A DNA stretch of 64,000 bases from Allomesorhizobium camelthorni (GTDB taxonomy: Bacteria; Pseudomonadota; Alphaproteobacteria; Rhizobiales; Rhizobiaceae). This document shows, piece by piece, positions 26,611-35,281 of the stretch. Below the pieces are notes generated by a model. That model did no database searches. It was given only the letters and a program-made list of their open reading frames with translations, and was not told the origin of the DNA. The stretch is from contig NZ_JAAKZF010000026.1 of assembly GCF_011045125.1 (NCBI RefSeq), positions 1 through 64,000 of the forward strand, read 5' to 3'. Position 1 is the first letter of the stretch. Every line of letters starts with the position of its first letter. Made by a program: the position numbers and the translations under genes.

Positions 26611-26636
26611 CCGCGCGGCCTGCTGCCAACCGAGGC

Positions 26637-27902
26637 CTACTTTGCCAGTCCGCTCTTGATCTTGCCGACTTCCTCGGCGCTGATCTCGCCGACCGTGGTG
26701 ACTTCGCCGTTCTGGATGCGCCACAGGCGAAACGGACCGGTGATGTCGCCATATTCGTCGAAGCTGACCGGGCCGATGACGCCTTCATACTTGATCGGCT
26801 TGCCTTCTTTGATGAGGCCAAGCGCCTTGGCGAATTCCTCCTTGCCGGCATGGATCGGCTCGCCGCCGGCCGCGACCACTTGCGGGATCGCAGCCTTGAT
26901 CGCGGCGGCGTCGCCCTTGCCCGCCTTCGCCACTGCAAGCGCCACGATAGCGCCGGCGTCGTAGGAGCGGTCGGCCGCCGGCGCGTCCGGCTTGATGCCG
27001 CCCGAGAATGCCTCGTAGGCGCCGTTGAAATATTCGGTCGAGGCGGTCGGGCTGGTGCCCGACGAGGTGCCGTAGGCGTCGTTCAGATATTGCGCGCCGA
27101 CGGCCTCGATGAACTCGGCCGAGTTCATGCCGTCATTGAGCAGGAATTTCGGCGCGCCGCCGCCCGAGATCCAGGCGCGGGCTATGGTCGCTCCGTCGAC
27201 GGGATAGCTGACGAGGTAGAGCGCTTCCGGCTCGCCGGCCATGGCCGCGCTCGCCTCGGACGAGTAGCTGGCCTGCTTCTCATTGTAGGGCGTGACCGAC
27301 GTGATAGCGCCGCCGAGCTTTTCATAGGCGGCGGTGAATTCGCGCACCATGTTGACGCCGAAATCATTGTTGACGTGGATGATAGCGATCTTCTTCAGCC
27401 CCTGGTCGAGCGCGTATTTGGCCGCCGCCGTGCCTTGCAGCGCGTCCGAGGTGATGGTGCGGAAGAACACGCCGTTGGTTTTGCCGTCGCGGGCAAGCTG
27501 GGTAAGCGTCGGCGAAGACGAAGCCGGCGAAACCTGCACGACGCCTGCTGGCGCCGTCACCGAAGTCAGGATCGGGATCGACACCGACGAGATGATGCCG
27601 CCGATGATGACCGGCACCTTCTTGATGTTGACGAGCTGCGTCGCCTGGTCGACCGCAACGGTGCCCTGGCTCTGGCTGTCGCGCGTGTCGGTGACGAGAT
27701 TGCAGCCGCCGACGCCGCCGGCCTCGTTGAAGTCGCGGAAGGCCATCTCGACGGATTTCGCGCCGGCCTGGCCGTATGCGCCGGCCGGGCCGGTCAGTTC
27801 CATGACGACGCCGATGGTGATGTCGCAATTCTGCGCAGCCGCCGGCAGGGCCGATGCCCCAAGACCGGTCAGCAGCGTGGTGATCAGAAGCATCTTCTTC
27901 AT
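26637..27902 (-). CDS. branched-chain-type ABC substrate-binding protein
   Basis: A 421-residue periplasmic binding protein of the LivJ/K family. Signal peptide MKKMLLITTLLTGLGASALP is followed by the typical DITIGVVMELTGPAGAYGQA start, with VIIGGIISSVSIPILTSVTA and AIIHVNNDFGVNMVREF domain segments. There is a Cys pair near residues 26 and 67 (NCDITI, GGCNLV). It is the last gene of a reverse operon with an aldo/keto reductase and a GntR regulator; the matching membrane and ATPase genes are divergent, about 2.4 kb away. Such proteins bind amino acids, amides or aromatic acids; ligand unknown. Confidence 0.92.
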   Translation of the reverse strand: MKKMLLITTLLTGLGASALPAAAQNCDITIGVVMELTGPAGAYGQAGAKSVEMAFRDFNEAGGVGGCNLVTDTRDSQSQGTVAVDQATQLVNIKKVPVIIGGIISSVSIPILTSVTAPAGVVQVSPASSSPTLTQLARDGKTNGVFFRTITSDALQGTAAAKYALDQGLKKIAIIHVNNDFGVNMVREFTAAYEKLGGAITSVTPYNEKQASYSSEASAAMAGEPEALYLVSYPVDGATIARAWISGGGAPKFLLNDGMNSAEFIEAVGAQYLNDAYGTSSGTSPTASTEYFNGAYEAFSGGIKPDAPAADRSYDAGAIVALAVAKAGKGDAAAIKAAIPQVVAAGGEPIHAGKEEFAKALGLIKEGKPIKYEGVIGPVSFDEYGDITGPFRLWRIQNGEVTTVGEISAEEVGKIKSGLAK

Positions 27903-27994
27903 GTCGCATTCCCCTTTTGTTTGGCCGGCATGCGCGCGGCCGCTGGTTCATTCTTGCTTGCGGTATTCTCGCGCCGTCTCCCGCGGCGCGGGGT

Positions 27995-29062
27995 TCAGGC
28001 GGCTCCCTTGTTGAGATTGTATTTCATGATCATGCCGTGGCGTCCGCCGCGGTCGCGCTCCAGCTCGTAGACATCGCCGGAGAGCGGGCTTGCCATGGCC
28101 AGCACGGCCTCGATCCGGCCATGGTCGTCTTCAGTCAACGCCAGGCTGGAGATCGCCAGGTTCGACTTGAGGTGCGAGCGGTTGCGCGCGCCGACGATGA
28201 CACCGCCGACGCCCGGCCGCGAGAGCATGGCCGCGCTGGCCACCGTCGCGATGTCGACGCCGTGCCCGTCGGCTATACCGCGCAGGGTCGTGAGCAGGGT
28301 CTGGAACAGGTCCCAGCCGCCGAAATCGTCGATGATGAGTTTGTATTTGACGAGTGAGCGGTTTTCGAGCGGCTCGGAGGGCTCGGCGGCCCCCAGCCAT
28401 TTGTCGCCGAGAAAACCGCCGGCGACGGTGCCGTAGCAGAGCAGCGAGACGCCGTGGCGGGCGGCCTTGGCCGTCATGCGCTTGGCCGGACGCGCGTCGA
28501 GCAGCGAATACTGCACCTGCATGGAGACCAGCGGCACGCCTCCCTGGATGATGGCGAGCATGTGGTCGGTGTCGAAATTGGTGCCGCCGACCTGGCGGAT
28601 CTTGCCTTCCCGGCGCAATTCGCCGAGCCATTGCGCGGCTTCCAGCCAGCGCGGCGCGTCGTAGTCCCACCAATGGAACTGCACGAGGTCGAGGCTGTCG
28701 AGATTGAGCCGGCGCAGCGACTGGTCGATGACGCCTTCGACATAAGCCTTGGTTATGCGCGGCAGCACATCGAGATCGGGCACGAATTTGGTGTGGACCC
28801 GGATGCGGTCGAGCGCTTCCTGTCCGCGCAGGTCGCGATAGCGCAGGCGGAAACGGCCGATCAATTCCTCGACGCCGGTATAGATATCAGCGCAATCGAA
28901 AGTGGTGATGCCGGCGTCGGCAAACGCGACCATGTCGGCGATCGGGTCGTCGCTGCGGACAGCGCCGTGCCCGCCGGCGAGCTGCCAGCCGCCGCGAATG
29001 ACACGGGAGATTTCGTAGCCCGGCGCGAGTTGGATGCGCTGCATTGCCGTGTGGTCAGTCAT
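27995..29062 (-). CDS. aldo/keto reductase
   Basis: A 355-residue TIM-barrel NAD(P)H oxidoreductase. The catalytic tetrad can be read: Asp in FDCADIYTG, Tyr in the same motif, Lys in VHTKFVP and His in QFHWWDYD. The C-terminal cofactor loop is VGGVIVGARNRSHLKSNL. I start it at 29062 (MTDHTAMQRIQLAPG), overlapping the upstream TIGR04076 gene by 8 bases. It is a paralogue of the N-terminal part of the fused protein at 33793: both contain AYGT-or-CYGT followed by GGFL-DKWLG and a W-D-x-F-Q segment. Substrate unknown. Confidence 0.9.
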   Translation of the reverse strand: MTDHTAMQRIQLAPGYEISRVIRGGWQLAGGHGAVRSDDPIADMVAFADAGITTFDCADIYTGVEELIGRFRLRYRDLRGQEALDRIRVHTKFVPDLDVLPRITKAYVEGVIDQSLRRLNLDSLDLVQFHWWDYDAPRWLEAAQWLGELRREGKIRQVGGTNFDTDHMLAIIQGGVPLVSMQVQYSLLDARPAKRMTAKAARHGVSLLCYGTVAGGFLGDKWLGAAEPSEPLENRSLVKYKLIIDDFGGWDLFQTLLTTLRGIADGHGVDIATVASAAMLSRPGVGGVIVGARNRSHLKSNLAISSLALTEDDHGRIEAVLAMASPLSGDVYELERDRGGRHGMIMKYNLNKGAA

Positions 29063-29402
29063 CGAGCGGCACCGCCGTGGTCTGGGCATGGCTGAAGCGG
29101 CGAAGGCCGAGCCGGATTATGCGGAAGCGGGACGAGCAGTTCGGGTCGGGGCAAGCCACTTCCGCGTCGGTGGTCATCCAGTCGTTCTTGTGGGTCGGTC
29201 GCTGCTTGGCCGGCAGCAGCGGCAGGAGCGCAGCCAGCGAGTAGATAGAAAAGCCTTGGCCCGGCGGCAGATGCAGCATCTCGCCGTGCAGCTCGAAATA
29301 GTCACCGACCTTGGCTCCGCAATAGATCGGGCCGCCTTCCGGCGCGGTCACCTCGACGCGCAGATCGTAAAGCTCGAAGGAATCGTCGCGGGCGTCAGCC
29401 AT
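29055..29402 (-). CDS. TIGR04076-family protein
   Basis: A 115-residue protein of the TIGR04076 type. The pattern includes YCGAKVGDYFELHGEMLHLP, GFSIYSLAALLPLLPAKQRP and a cysteine pair in ACPDPNCSSRFRI. Function not established in the family to my knowledge; members occur near oxidoreductases. It overlaps its neighbours at both ends (8 bases each), so it is in a tight GntR - TIGR04076 - AKR operon with the binding protein. Confidence 0.85.
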   Translation of the reverse strand: MADARDDSFELYDLRVEVTAPEGGPIYCGAKVGDYFELHGEMLHLPPGQGFSIYSLAALLPLLPAKQRPTHKNDWMTTDAEVACPDPNCSSRFRIIRLGLRRFSHAQTTAVPLDD

Positions 29403-30108
29403 AGCTCACCGCCTTTTCTGGAACATCCTGCTCATCGAGGCGGGAGCGGATGAGATTGAAGGAACGGGTGATGTCGTCGGTCAGCGCCTTGATGGAGCCG
29501 GCGACGTCGCCGCGCTCGAGCGCCTCGATCAGCGCCCAGTGATGATGGGTGGCGGGTATGTCGCGGCGCTCGTCATGGATATGCGCCGCGGCGCGCACAT
29601 AAGGTCCGGACTGCAGCCACAGGCTTTCGACGATAGGGATCAGCACGGCCGAGCCGGCGGCGCGGTAGATGTAGAAATGGAAGGCGTGGTTGAGTTCCGA
29701 GGTGGTCTGCGCCTTGTCCTTTTCATGGCCGCGAAACGCCGTCTCGCATTCCACGGTGAGCTGCCGCAGTCGTGCGAAATCATCACCCGAAAGATTGGGC
29801 AGAGCGAGCGCGGTGATCTGCCCTTCGATCAGGCAGCGCGCGCGGGCGAGATCGTCCAGCCTTTCGCGGGTGATGACGGGTACGCGCACCGAGCGGTTGG
29901 GCAGCGCCTCCAGCGCCTGCTCGGAAACCAGCCGGCCGAGCGCCTCGCGCACCGGCATGGTGCTGGTCTGCAGCGTCTCGGCGACGTCCTGGATGCGCAG
30001 CATGTCGCCGGCGTCGAACATTCCGTGGATCAGCGAACGGCGCAGCTCGGCATAGACGCGGTCATGCAGGGTTTCGCGGCCGACCGGGGAGAGCGCGCGG
30101 CGGCTCAT
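29395..30108 (-). CDS. GntR-family (FCD) transcriptional regulator
   Basis: A 237-residue GntR regulator with an N-terminal winged helix (ETLHDRVYAELRRSLIHGMF ... TSTMPVREALGRLV) and an FCD effector domain including ELNHAFHFYIYRAAGS, where the His residues form a metal-binding pocket in relatives. I start it at 30108 (MSRRALSPVGRET) because the longer form adds a low-complexity tail. It lies divergent from the ABC transporter operon and probably controls both directions. Confidence 0.92.
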   Translation of the reverse strand: MSRRALSPVGRETLHDRVYAELRRSLIHGMFDAGDMLRIQDVAETLQTSTMPVREALGRLVSEQALEALPNRSVRVPVITRERLDDLARARCLIEGQITALALPNLSGDDFARLRQLTVECETAFRGHEKDKAQTTSELNHAFHFYIYRAAGSAVLIPIVESLWLQSGPYVRAAAHIHDERRDIPATHHHWALIEALERGDVAGSIKALTDDITRSFNLIRSRLDEQDVPEKAVSYG

Positions 30109-30129
30109 GCTTGGGACCTTTGAACTCTG

Positions 30130-30156
30130 CTCGGTTGAGTATTTGTACTGTCCGAG
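30130..30156. promoter_or_regulatory. dyad, candidate GntR operator near its own start
   Basis: CTCGG-ttg-AGTA-tttg-TACT-gt-CCGAG gives nested inverted repeats 22-48 bases upstream of the gntR start. FCD GntR repressors often bind such dyads over their own promoter. Inference only. Confidence 0.45.
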
Positions 30157-30305
30157 CGAATTCTGAAAAGGTCTCCGGCTAACGCCGGGTGGGCGTATTC
30201 GACTGCGCGCTGACATTCCCGTTCGGGCATTGTGACCGCCGTTCGACTTCATGCCGCGGGGCGCGGCCGTCCAGATTTTTTAGTTGCGTTTAGGCGCGAT
30301 GTAAA

Positions 30306-30317
30306 GTTTGATCAAAC
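30306..30317. promoter_or_regulatory. palindrome before the Liv-type ABC operon
   Basis: GTTTGATCAAAC is a perfect 12-bp palindrome 36-47 bases before the ATPase start, in an AT-rich patch. It is a second candidate operator in the 244-base divergent region 30109-30352. Confidence 0.45.
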
Positions 30318-30352
30318 ATCAGCGATCACAATTTTGACGTACGGAAGCCGCG

Positions 30353-31162
30353 ATGCCGTCTGCCGCCGACGCACCAAGACCGACGAGCTCCGCAGCGGCC
30401 ATGCCTGTCGAGGCGCGTGATCTGGTGAGGCGGTTCGGCGGCCTGCGTGCAGTCGACGGCATGTCGATTGCTCTCAGGCAAGGTGAGATGCTGGGCCTTA
30501 TCGGGCCGAACGGGGCGGGCAAGACCACCCTGTTCAACCTGATTGCCGGCAGCCTGAAGCCGACCTCCGGCTCGATCCAAATCTCCGGCGAGGAGGTGTC
30601 CGGTGAAGGCCCGGAGCGGCGCATCGCGCACGGTCTGGGGCGCACCTTCCAGATACCGCGCCCGTTTCCGGAAATGACGGTGCTCGAAAACGTCTTGACC
30701 GGCGGCCAGAGCCAGGCCGGCGAACACATCTGGAGGAATTTCCTGCAGCCGGGCCGCGTCGCCGCCGAGGAGAAGGCGGCTGTCGACCGGGCGCGGTCGC
30801 TGCTCGACTTTGTCACGCTCTCCGGGCTCGAAGATGAGCCGGCGCGGGTGCTCTCCGGCGGGCAGCGCAAGCTGCTCGAACTCGCCCGCATATTGATGGC
30901 CGACCCCGAAACGATCCTGCTCGACGAGCCGGCGGCCGGCGTCAACCCGACGCTGCTTGAGATCATTATCGACCGTGTTCTCGATCTCAATGCGCGGGGA
31001 AAATCGGTGCTGCTGATCGAGCACAATATGGACATGGTGGCGCGGCTTTGCGGGCGCGTCGTGGTGATGGCGGCTGGGCGGCACCTGGCCGAAGGGCCGC
31101 CGGCCGAGGTCGCACGCAACCCGGCGGTCATCGAAGCCTATCTAGGCGGGGTCGCGGCGTGA
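30353..31162 (+). CDS. branched-chain-type ABC transporter ATPase (LivG-like)
   Basis: A 269-residue ABC ATPase of the LivG branch. Walker A is GPNGAGKTTLF, the signature is LSGGQRKLLELARIL and Walker B is ILLDEPAAGVNP; the H-loop is LIEHNMD. The short extra front (MPSAADAPRPTSS...) makes a start at 30401 possible. It is the first of four coupled transporter genes. Confidence 0.94.
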   Translation: MPSAADAPRPTSSAAAMPVEARDLVRRFGGLRAVDGMSIALRQGEMLGLIGPNGAGKTTLFNLIAGSLKPTSGSIQISGEEVSGEGPERRIAHGLGRTFQIPRPFPEMTVLENVLTGGQSQAGEHIWRNFLQPGRVAAEEKAAVDRARSLLDFVTLSGLEDEPARVLSGGQRKLLELARILMADPETILLDEPAAGVNPTLLEIIIDRVLDLNARGKSVLLIEHNMDMVARLCGRVVVMAAGRHLAEGPPAEVARNPAVIEAYLGGVAA

Positions 31163-31914
31163 CTGCGTCCGACCGACCCGTAGCGCTTTCGACAAAGGCG
31201 CTCGTTGCCGGCTACGAGCGCGACCTGCCGATCGTGCGCGGCGTCGATTTTGCGATCCGCCAGGGCGAACTGGTCGTGGTGCTCGGACCGAACGGGGCCG
31301 GCAAATCGACCTTCGTCAAGGCGATAGCCGGGCTGGTGCCGGTGCATTCCGGAACGGCATCGCTTGGCGCGGCCGACATCACATCTGTGCCGGCACATGA
31401 GAAGATCCGCCACGGACTGGCCTTCGTGCCGCAGACCGAGAACATCTTCGCGACGCTTTCCATCCATGAGAACCTGCTTTTGGCGGCGAATATCCTGCCC
31501 AAGGAGCGGCGGCAGGAGCGCATCGCCGCGCTTTATGGAATGTTTCCCGATCTCGCCGCGCGGCCCTCGCTGCGCGCCGGCCAGCTTTCGGGTGGGCAGA
31601 GGCAGATGCTGGCAGTGGCCCGGGCGCTGGTCGTCGAGCCTTCGGTCCTGATCCTGGACGAGCCTTCGGCCGGCCTGTCCCCGAAGATCGTCGCCGAGGT
31701 TTTCTCGACGCTGAAGGCGATCAACGAAACCGGGGTCACCATCGTCCTGGTCGAGCAGAACGTGAAGGCGGCTCTCGCCATCGCCGACCGCGCGGTCATC
31801 TTGGTCGAGGGCCTGCTGCGCCATGAGGGTCCGGCGGCGACGCTCGCCGACGACCCGATCGTGGCGGAGCTCTATCTCGGCGCGCGGCACGTGCCGAAGG
31901 CGGCTGGCCAATGA
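31159..31914 (+). CDS. branched-chain-type ABC transporter ATPase (LivF-like)
   Basis: A 251-residue ABC ATPase of the LivF branch, starting at GTG 31159 inside the previous stop (GTGA). Walker A is GPNGAGKSTFV, the signature is LSGGQRQMLAVARAL and Walker B is LILDEPSAGLSP. The end overlaps the permease start by 4 bases. Confidence 0.94.
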   Translation: MTASDRPVALSTKALVAGYERDLPIVRGVDFAIRQGELVVVLGPNGAGKSTFVKAIAGLVPVHSGTASLGAADITSVPAHEKIRHGLAFVPQTENIFATLSIHENLLLAANILPKERRQERIAALYGMFPDLAARPSLRAGQLSGGQRQMLAVARALVVEPSVLILDEPSAGLSPKIVAEVFSTLKAINETGVTIVLVEQNVKAALAIADRAVILVEGLLRHEGPAATLADDPIVAELYLGARHVPKAAGQ

Positions 31915-32822
31915 ACCCGCAGGCGCTGATGGACGGGCTGGTCACCGGCTCGATGATAGGGCTTGGCGCCATCGGCGTGACGCTGACCTATTCGATCCTG
32001 CGGTTCGCCAATTTCGCGCATGGCGAATTCCTGGCGTGGGGCGCTTACATCGCGCTGGCGGTGAGCGGCGCACTCGGCTGGCTGGCTCCTTCGCTGCTGG
32101 CGCCGATCGGCCCTTTCTCCTTCGGCTGGTCGCTGCCGATTGCCGCGATCGCGGCGATCGCATTGACTGGCGGGCTCGCGCTTCTGGTTGACGCTTTGCT
32201 GTTCGGCCGCCTGCGCGCCCAGCGCAGTACAGTCATCATCATGGTCATGGCCAGCTTCGGCGCGGCGCTGACGTTGCGCAGCCTGCTCGAATTTATCTTC
32301 ACTGCAAAGCCCGCCTACTACACCAAGGCTCTGCAGATCGCGCTGCCACTCGGCGGAGGGTTGAGAGCGACACCGGATCAGTTGCTGTCGCTTGGCCTAG
32401 CGGCGATATTGGTCGTGACCCTCCATGTGCTGCTGACCCGCACCACGATCGGCCGGTCCATGCGCGCAGTGAGCGAGAACCAGCAGCTTGCCGGCGTTGT
32501 CGGCGTCGATGTGCGCAAGGTGATCCGCACGGTCTGGCTGCTCGGGGCGGGACTGGCCGCAGTCGCCGGCATCATGGCCGGGCTGCTGGTGCAGGTCCGT
32601 CCCTATATGGGCCTTGACCTGCTGTTGCCCCTGTTTGCGGCAGCGATCCTCGGCGGCATAGGCAGCGTGCCGGGCGCGATGCTCGCTGGGTTGATCGTCG
32701 GCCTTACCGAAGCATTTGCCGTGCAATTCGTCGGCGCCGAATGGCGTGCGGCCATCGCCTTCGTCATCCTCGTCGCCGTCCTGCTCTTCCGGCCGCAGGG
32801 TATTTTCGGGAGGCCGGAATGA
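31911..32822 (+). CDS. branched-chain-type ABC permease (LivH-like)
   Basis: A 303-residue inner-membrane permease with eight or so helices and the family's opening GLVTGSMIGLGAIGVTLTYS and the EAA-like cytoplasmic loop with GIGSVPGAMLAGLIVGLTEA. Length is normal for LivH. Its stop overlaps the next permease start by 4 bases. Confidence 0.94.
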   Translation: MNPQALMDGLVTGSMIGLGAIGVTLTYSILRFANFAHGEFLAWGAYIALAVSGALGWLAPSLLAPIGPFSFGWSLPIAAIAAIALTGGLALLVDALLFGRLRAQRSTVIIMVMASFGAALTLRSLLEFIFTAKPAYYTKALQIALPLGGGLRATPDQLLSLGLAAILVVTLHVLLTRTTIGRSMRAVSENQQLAGVVGVDVRKVIRTVWLLGAGLAAVAGIMAGLLVQVRPYMGLDLLLPLFAAAILGGIGSVPGAMLAGLIVGLTEAFAVQFVGAEWRAAIAFVILVAVLLFRPQGIFGRPE

Positions 32823-33796
32823 GCGTCGAACTGATCGCCTACGGCGCCTTCTTCCTGACCATGGCGCTGACCTACGCCATCATGTGCCTCGGGCTCAACG
32901 TCCAGTGGGGCCAGACCGGCCTGTTCAATGTCGGCATTGCCGGTTTTGTCGCGATCGGAGCCTACGTCTCGGCGCTGCTGACGACGCCGGATGCGGCTGG
33001 CCGCTTCGGCGGCTTCGGCCTGCCCATCGTTGCCGGCTGGCTGGGCGCGGCGCTGGCGGCGGGGCTCGTCGCCTTCCTGATCGGCGCGCTCACGATCAGG
33101 CTTCGCGCCGACTATCTGGCCATCGCGACATTCGGCGTCGCCGTTGCTGTGCAACTCTGCGCGCTCAACCTGGAACTGGTCACCGGCGGGCCGTTCGGCA
33201 TCGGCTTCATTCCGCGGCCGTTCGCCAGCCTGGCAGGCGATCCGCTCGCCTTCAGCCTAGCCAATCTCGGCGTCCTCGTCCTGGTCGTGCTCGCGCTCTA
33301 TCTGGCGTTGGAACGGCTGCTGCGCAGCCCGTGGGGCAGGGTGTTGCGCGCCATCCGCGAGGACGAGACGGCCGCGCTCGCGCTCGGCAAGAGCGCGACG
33401 AGGTTCCGGCTGCAGGCATTCGCCATAGGCGGCGCGATCATGGGCCTGGCCGGCGCCGCGCAGGCGCACTTCATCGGCTTCATCGCGCCCGACAACTATA
33501 TGCCGATGCTGACCTTCCAGGTCTGGGCGATGCTGATCGTCGGCGGCTCCGGCAACAATCGCGGTGCGATCCTCGGCGCGATCCTGGTCTGGGGCATCTG
33601 GGCCGGTTCGGCGGGCGCGATAGCGTCGCTGTTCCCGCCCGGTGAGCAGGCCCGCGCGGCCTCGCTGCAGATCGTGATGATTGGCGTCGGGCTATGCGCG
33701 ATCCTGCTTTTGCGCCCACGCGGCATTCTGGGCGAGGTGAAGACCGTCTCCCGCCACATCGGGCGGCTGGCCGGCAAACCGGTGTCCGAACCATGA
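32819..33796 (+). CDS. branched-chain-type ABC permease (LivM-like)
   Basis: A 325-residue LivM permease starting MSVELIAYGAFFLTMALTYA, with NVQWGQTGLFNVGIAGFVAI and the coupling loop MLIVGGSGNNRGAILGAILV near the C-terminus. The stop overlaps the start of the AKR-RidA gene (ATGA), so the enzyme is translated together with the transporter. Confidence 0.94.
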   Translation: MSVELIAYGAFFLTMALTYAIMCLGLNVQWGQTGLFNVGIAGFVAIGAYVSALLTTPDAAGRFGGFGLPIVAGWLGAALAAGLVAFLIGALTIRLRADYLAIATFGVAVAVQLCALNLELVTGGPFGIGFIPRPFASLAGDPLAFSLANLGVLVLVVLALYLALERLLRSPWGRVLRAIREDETAALALGKSATRFRLQAFAIGGAIMGLAGAAQAHFIGFIAPDNYMPMLTFQVWAMLIVGGSGNNRGAILGAILVWGIWAGSAGAIASLFPPGEQARAASLQIVMIGVGLCAILLLRPRGILGEVKTVSRHIGRLAGKPVSEP

Positions 33797-35274
33797 GCGA
33801 GCATTCCATGCAGCGACGTCCCGACCGCATCGCCGTTGGCGACAACAACATCAGCCGGCTGATCTGCGGCCTCTGGCAGGTCGCCGACCTCGAAAAAGGT
33901 GGCACGCTGCTCGATCCCGAACGCGGCGCCGACGCGCTCCAGGCTTATGCCGAGGCGGGCTTCGATACGTTCGACATGGCCGATCACTATGGCAGCGCCG
34001 AACTGATTGCCGGGCGGCTGCTCGCGCGCTACCCCGATGCCTCGCGCCGGCCGGCGGCTTTCACCAAATGGTGTCCCGAGCCCGGCCCGATGGCTGCCGA
34101 AATCGTGCGTAAGGGCGTACAGGAACGGCTAGACCGGCTCGGCGTCGACAGGATCGACCTGTTGCAGTTCCACTGGTGGACCTTCGAGCATCCGGCCTGG
34201 CTCGACGCGCTGTACGAAATGGCGCGACTGAGGCAAGACGGCCTGATCGGCGCGCTCGGCGTCACCAATTTCGACGCCGCGCATCTGGCGCTGGCGCTAG
34301 CCGACGGCGTGCCGATCGCGACCAACCAGGTTTCGTTCTCGCTCGTCGACCGCCGGGCGGCGGGTGCGCTGGCGCAGCTTTGCGAAAGATCCGGCGTGAA
34401 GCTGCTGGCCTATGGCACTCTCTGCGGTGGTTTCCTCTCGGACAAATGGCTGGGCAGGCCCGAACCGACCGGTATCGCCGACTGGAGCCGCTCGAAATAC
34501 AAGCGCTTCATCGACACAGCGGGCGGCTGGGACGCCTTTCAAGGCATATTGGCGGCGGCGGACAATGTCGCGCGGAAGCATGGCGTCTCGATTTCCAACG
34601 TCGCGACGCGCTGGGTGCTGGAACACGAAGCGGTGGCGGCGGCGATTGTCGGTGCGCGCATCGGCGAAAGCGAGCACCGCTCCGACAATCTCAACGTCTT
34701 CCGCTTCGCGCTCGACGCCGAAGACAAAGCAAGGCTGGAAGAAGCATTCGCCGCGACGAAACCGATTCCCGGCGATTGCGGCGACGAATACCGCCGCCCG
34801 CCCTACCTCACGGCGTCCGGCGACTTGAGCCATCATCTCGGCGCCATACCGTCGGTGTTCAAGGCCGAGCCTGTGCCCGGCCGGCCGGACCGCCTGCGCG
34901 TCTCGTCGGGCAGCGTCTGGGAGCCGATCGCCGGCTACAGCCGCGCCGTGCGGGTCAAGGACACGATCCGGGTTTCCGGCACGACGGCCACACATGGCGG
35001 AGACCGCTGTGTCGCTCCAGGCGACCCCGGCGCGCAGACAACCTACATTCTCGACAAGATCGCCGCTTCGATCACCGCCCTCGGCGGCAGGATGGAAGAC
35101 GTGGTGCGCACCCGCATCTACCTGCGTGACGCCGCGCAGTGGGAGCCGGTGTCGCGTGCACATGGCCGTGTTTTCGGCGATATATTGCCGGCTAACACGT
35201 TGATCGAGGCCGGCAATCTCATCGGCGACTACGAGGTCGAGATCGAAGCTGAGGCGGTCGTTACGGAAGGCTAG
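33793..35274 (+). CDS. aldo/keto reductase fused to a RidA domain
   Basis: A 493-residue two-domain protein. Residues about 1-335 are an aldo/keto reductase: Asp and Tyr in FDMADHYGS, Lys in AAFTKWCPEP, His in LLQFHWWTFEH and a cofactor loop AAAIVGARIGESEHRS. Residues about 365-493 are a YjgF/YER057c/UK114 (RidA) domain: RVSGTTATHGGD and TTYILDKIAASITALGGRME followed by VVRTRIYLRD with the conserved Arg. RidA proteins hydrolyse reactive enamine/imine intermediates, so the fusion suggests an oxidation that creates an imine or enamine. It is translationally coupled to the LivM-like permease. Confidence 0.9.
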   Translation: MSEHSMQRRPDRIAVGDNNISRLICGLWQVADLEKGGTLLDPERGADALQAYAEAGFDTFDMADHYGSAELIAGRLLARYPDASRRPAAFTKWCPEPGPMAAEIVRKGVQERLDRLGVDRIDLLQFHWWTFEHPAWLDALYEMARLRQDGLIGALGVTNFDAAHLALALADGVPIATNQVSFSLVDRRAAGALAQLCERSGVKLLAYGTLCGGFLSDKWLGRPEPTGIADWSRSKYKRFIDTAGGWDAFQGILAAADNVARKHGVSISNVATRWVLEHEAVAAAIVGARIGESEHRSDNLNVFRFALDAEDKARLEEAFAATKPIPGDCGDEYRRPPYLTASGDLSHHLGAIPSVFKAEPVPGRPDRLRVSSGSVWEPIAGYSRAVRVKDTIRVSGTTATHGGDRCVAPGDPGAQTTYILDKIAASITALGGRMEDVVRTRIYLRDAAQWEPVSRAHGRVFGDILPANTLIEAGNLIGDYEVEIEAEAVVTEG

Positions 35275-35281
35275 GCGGAAG

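Noticed and set aside
26040-28070. A 676-codon open frame on the plus strand across the AroE-like gene and the ABC binding protein.
   Set aside because: It is antisense to the binding-protein gene and out of frame with the AroE-like gene; both have clear family motifs. The long frame is a product of high GC.
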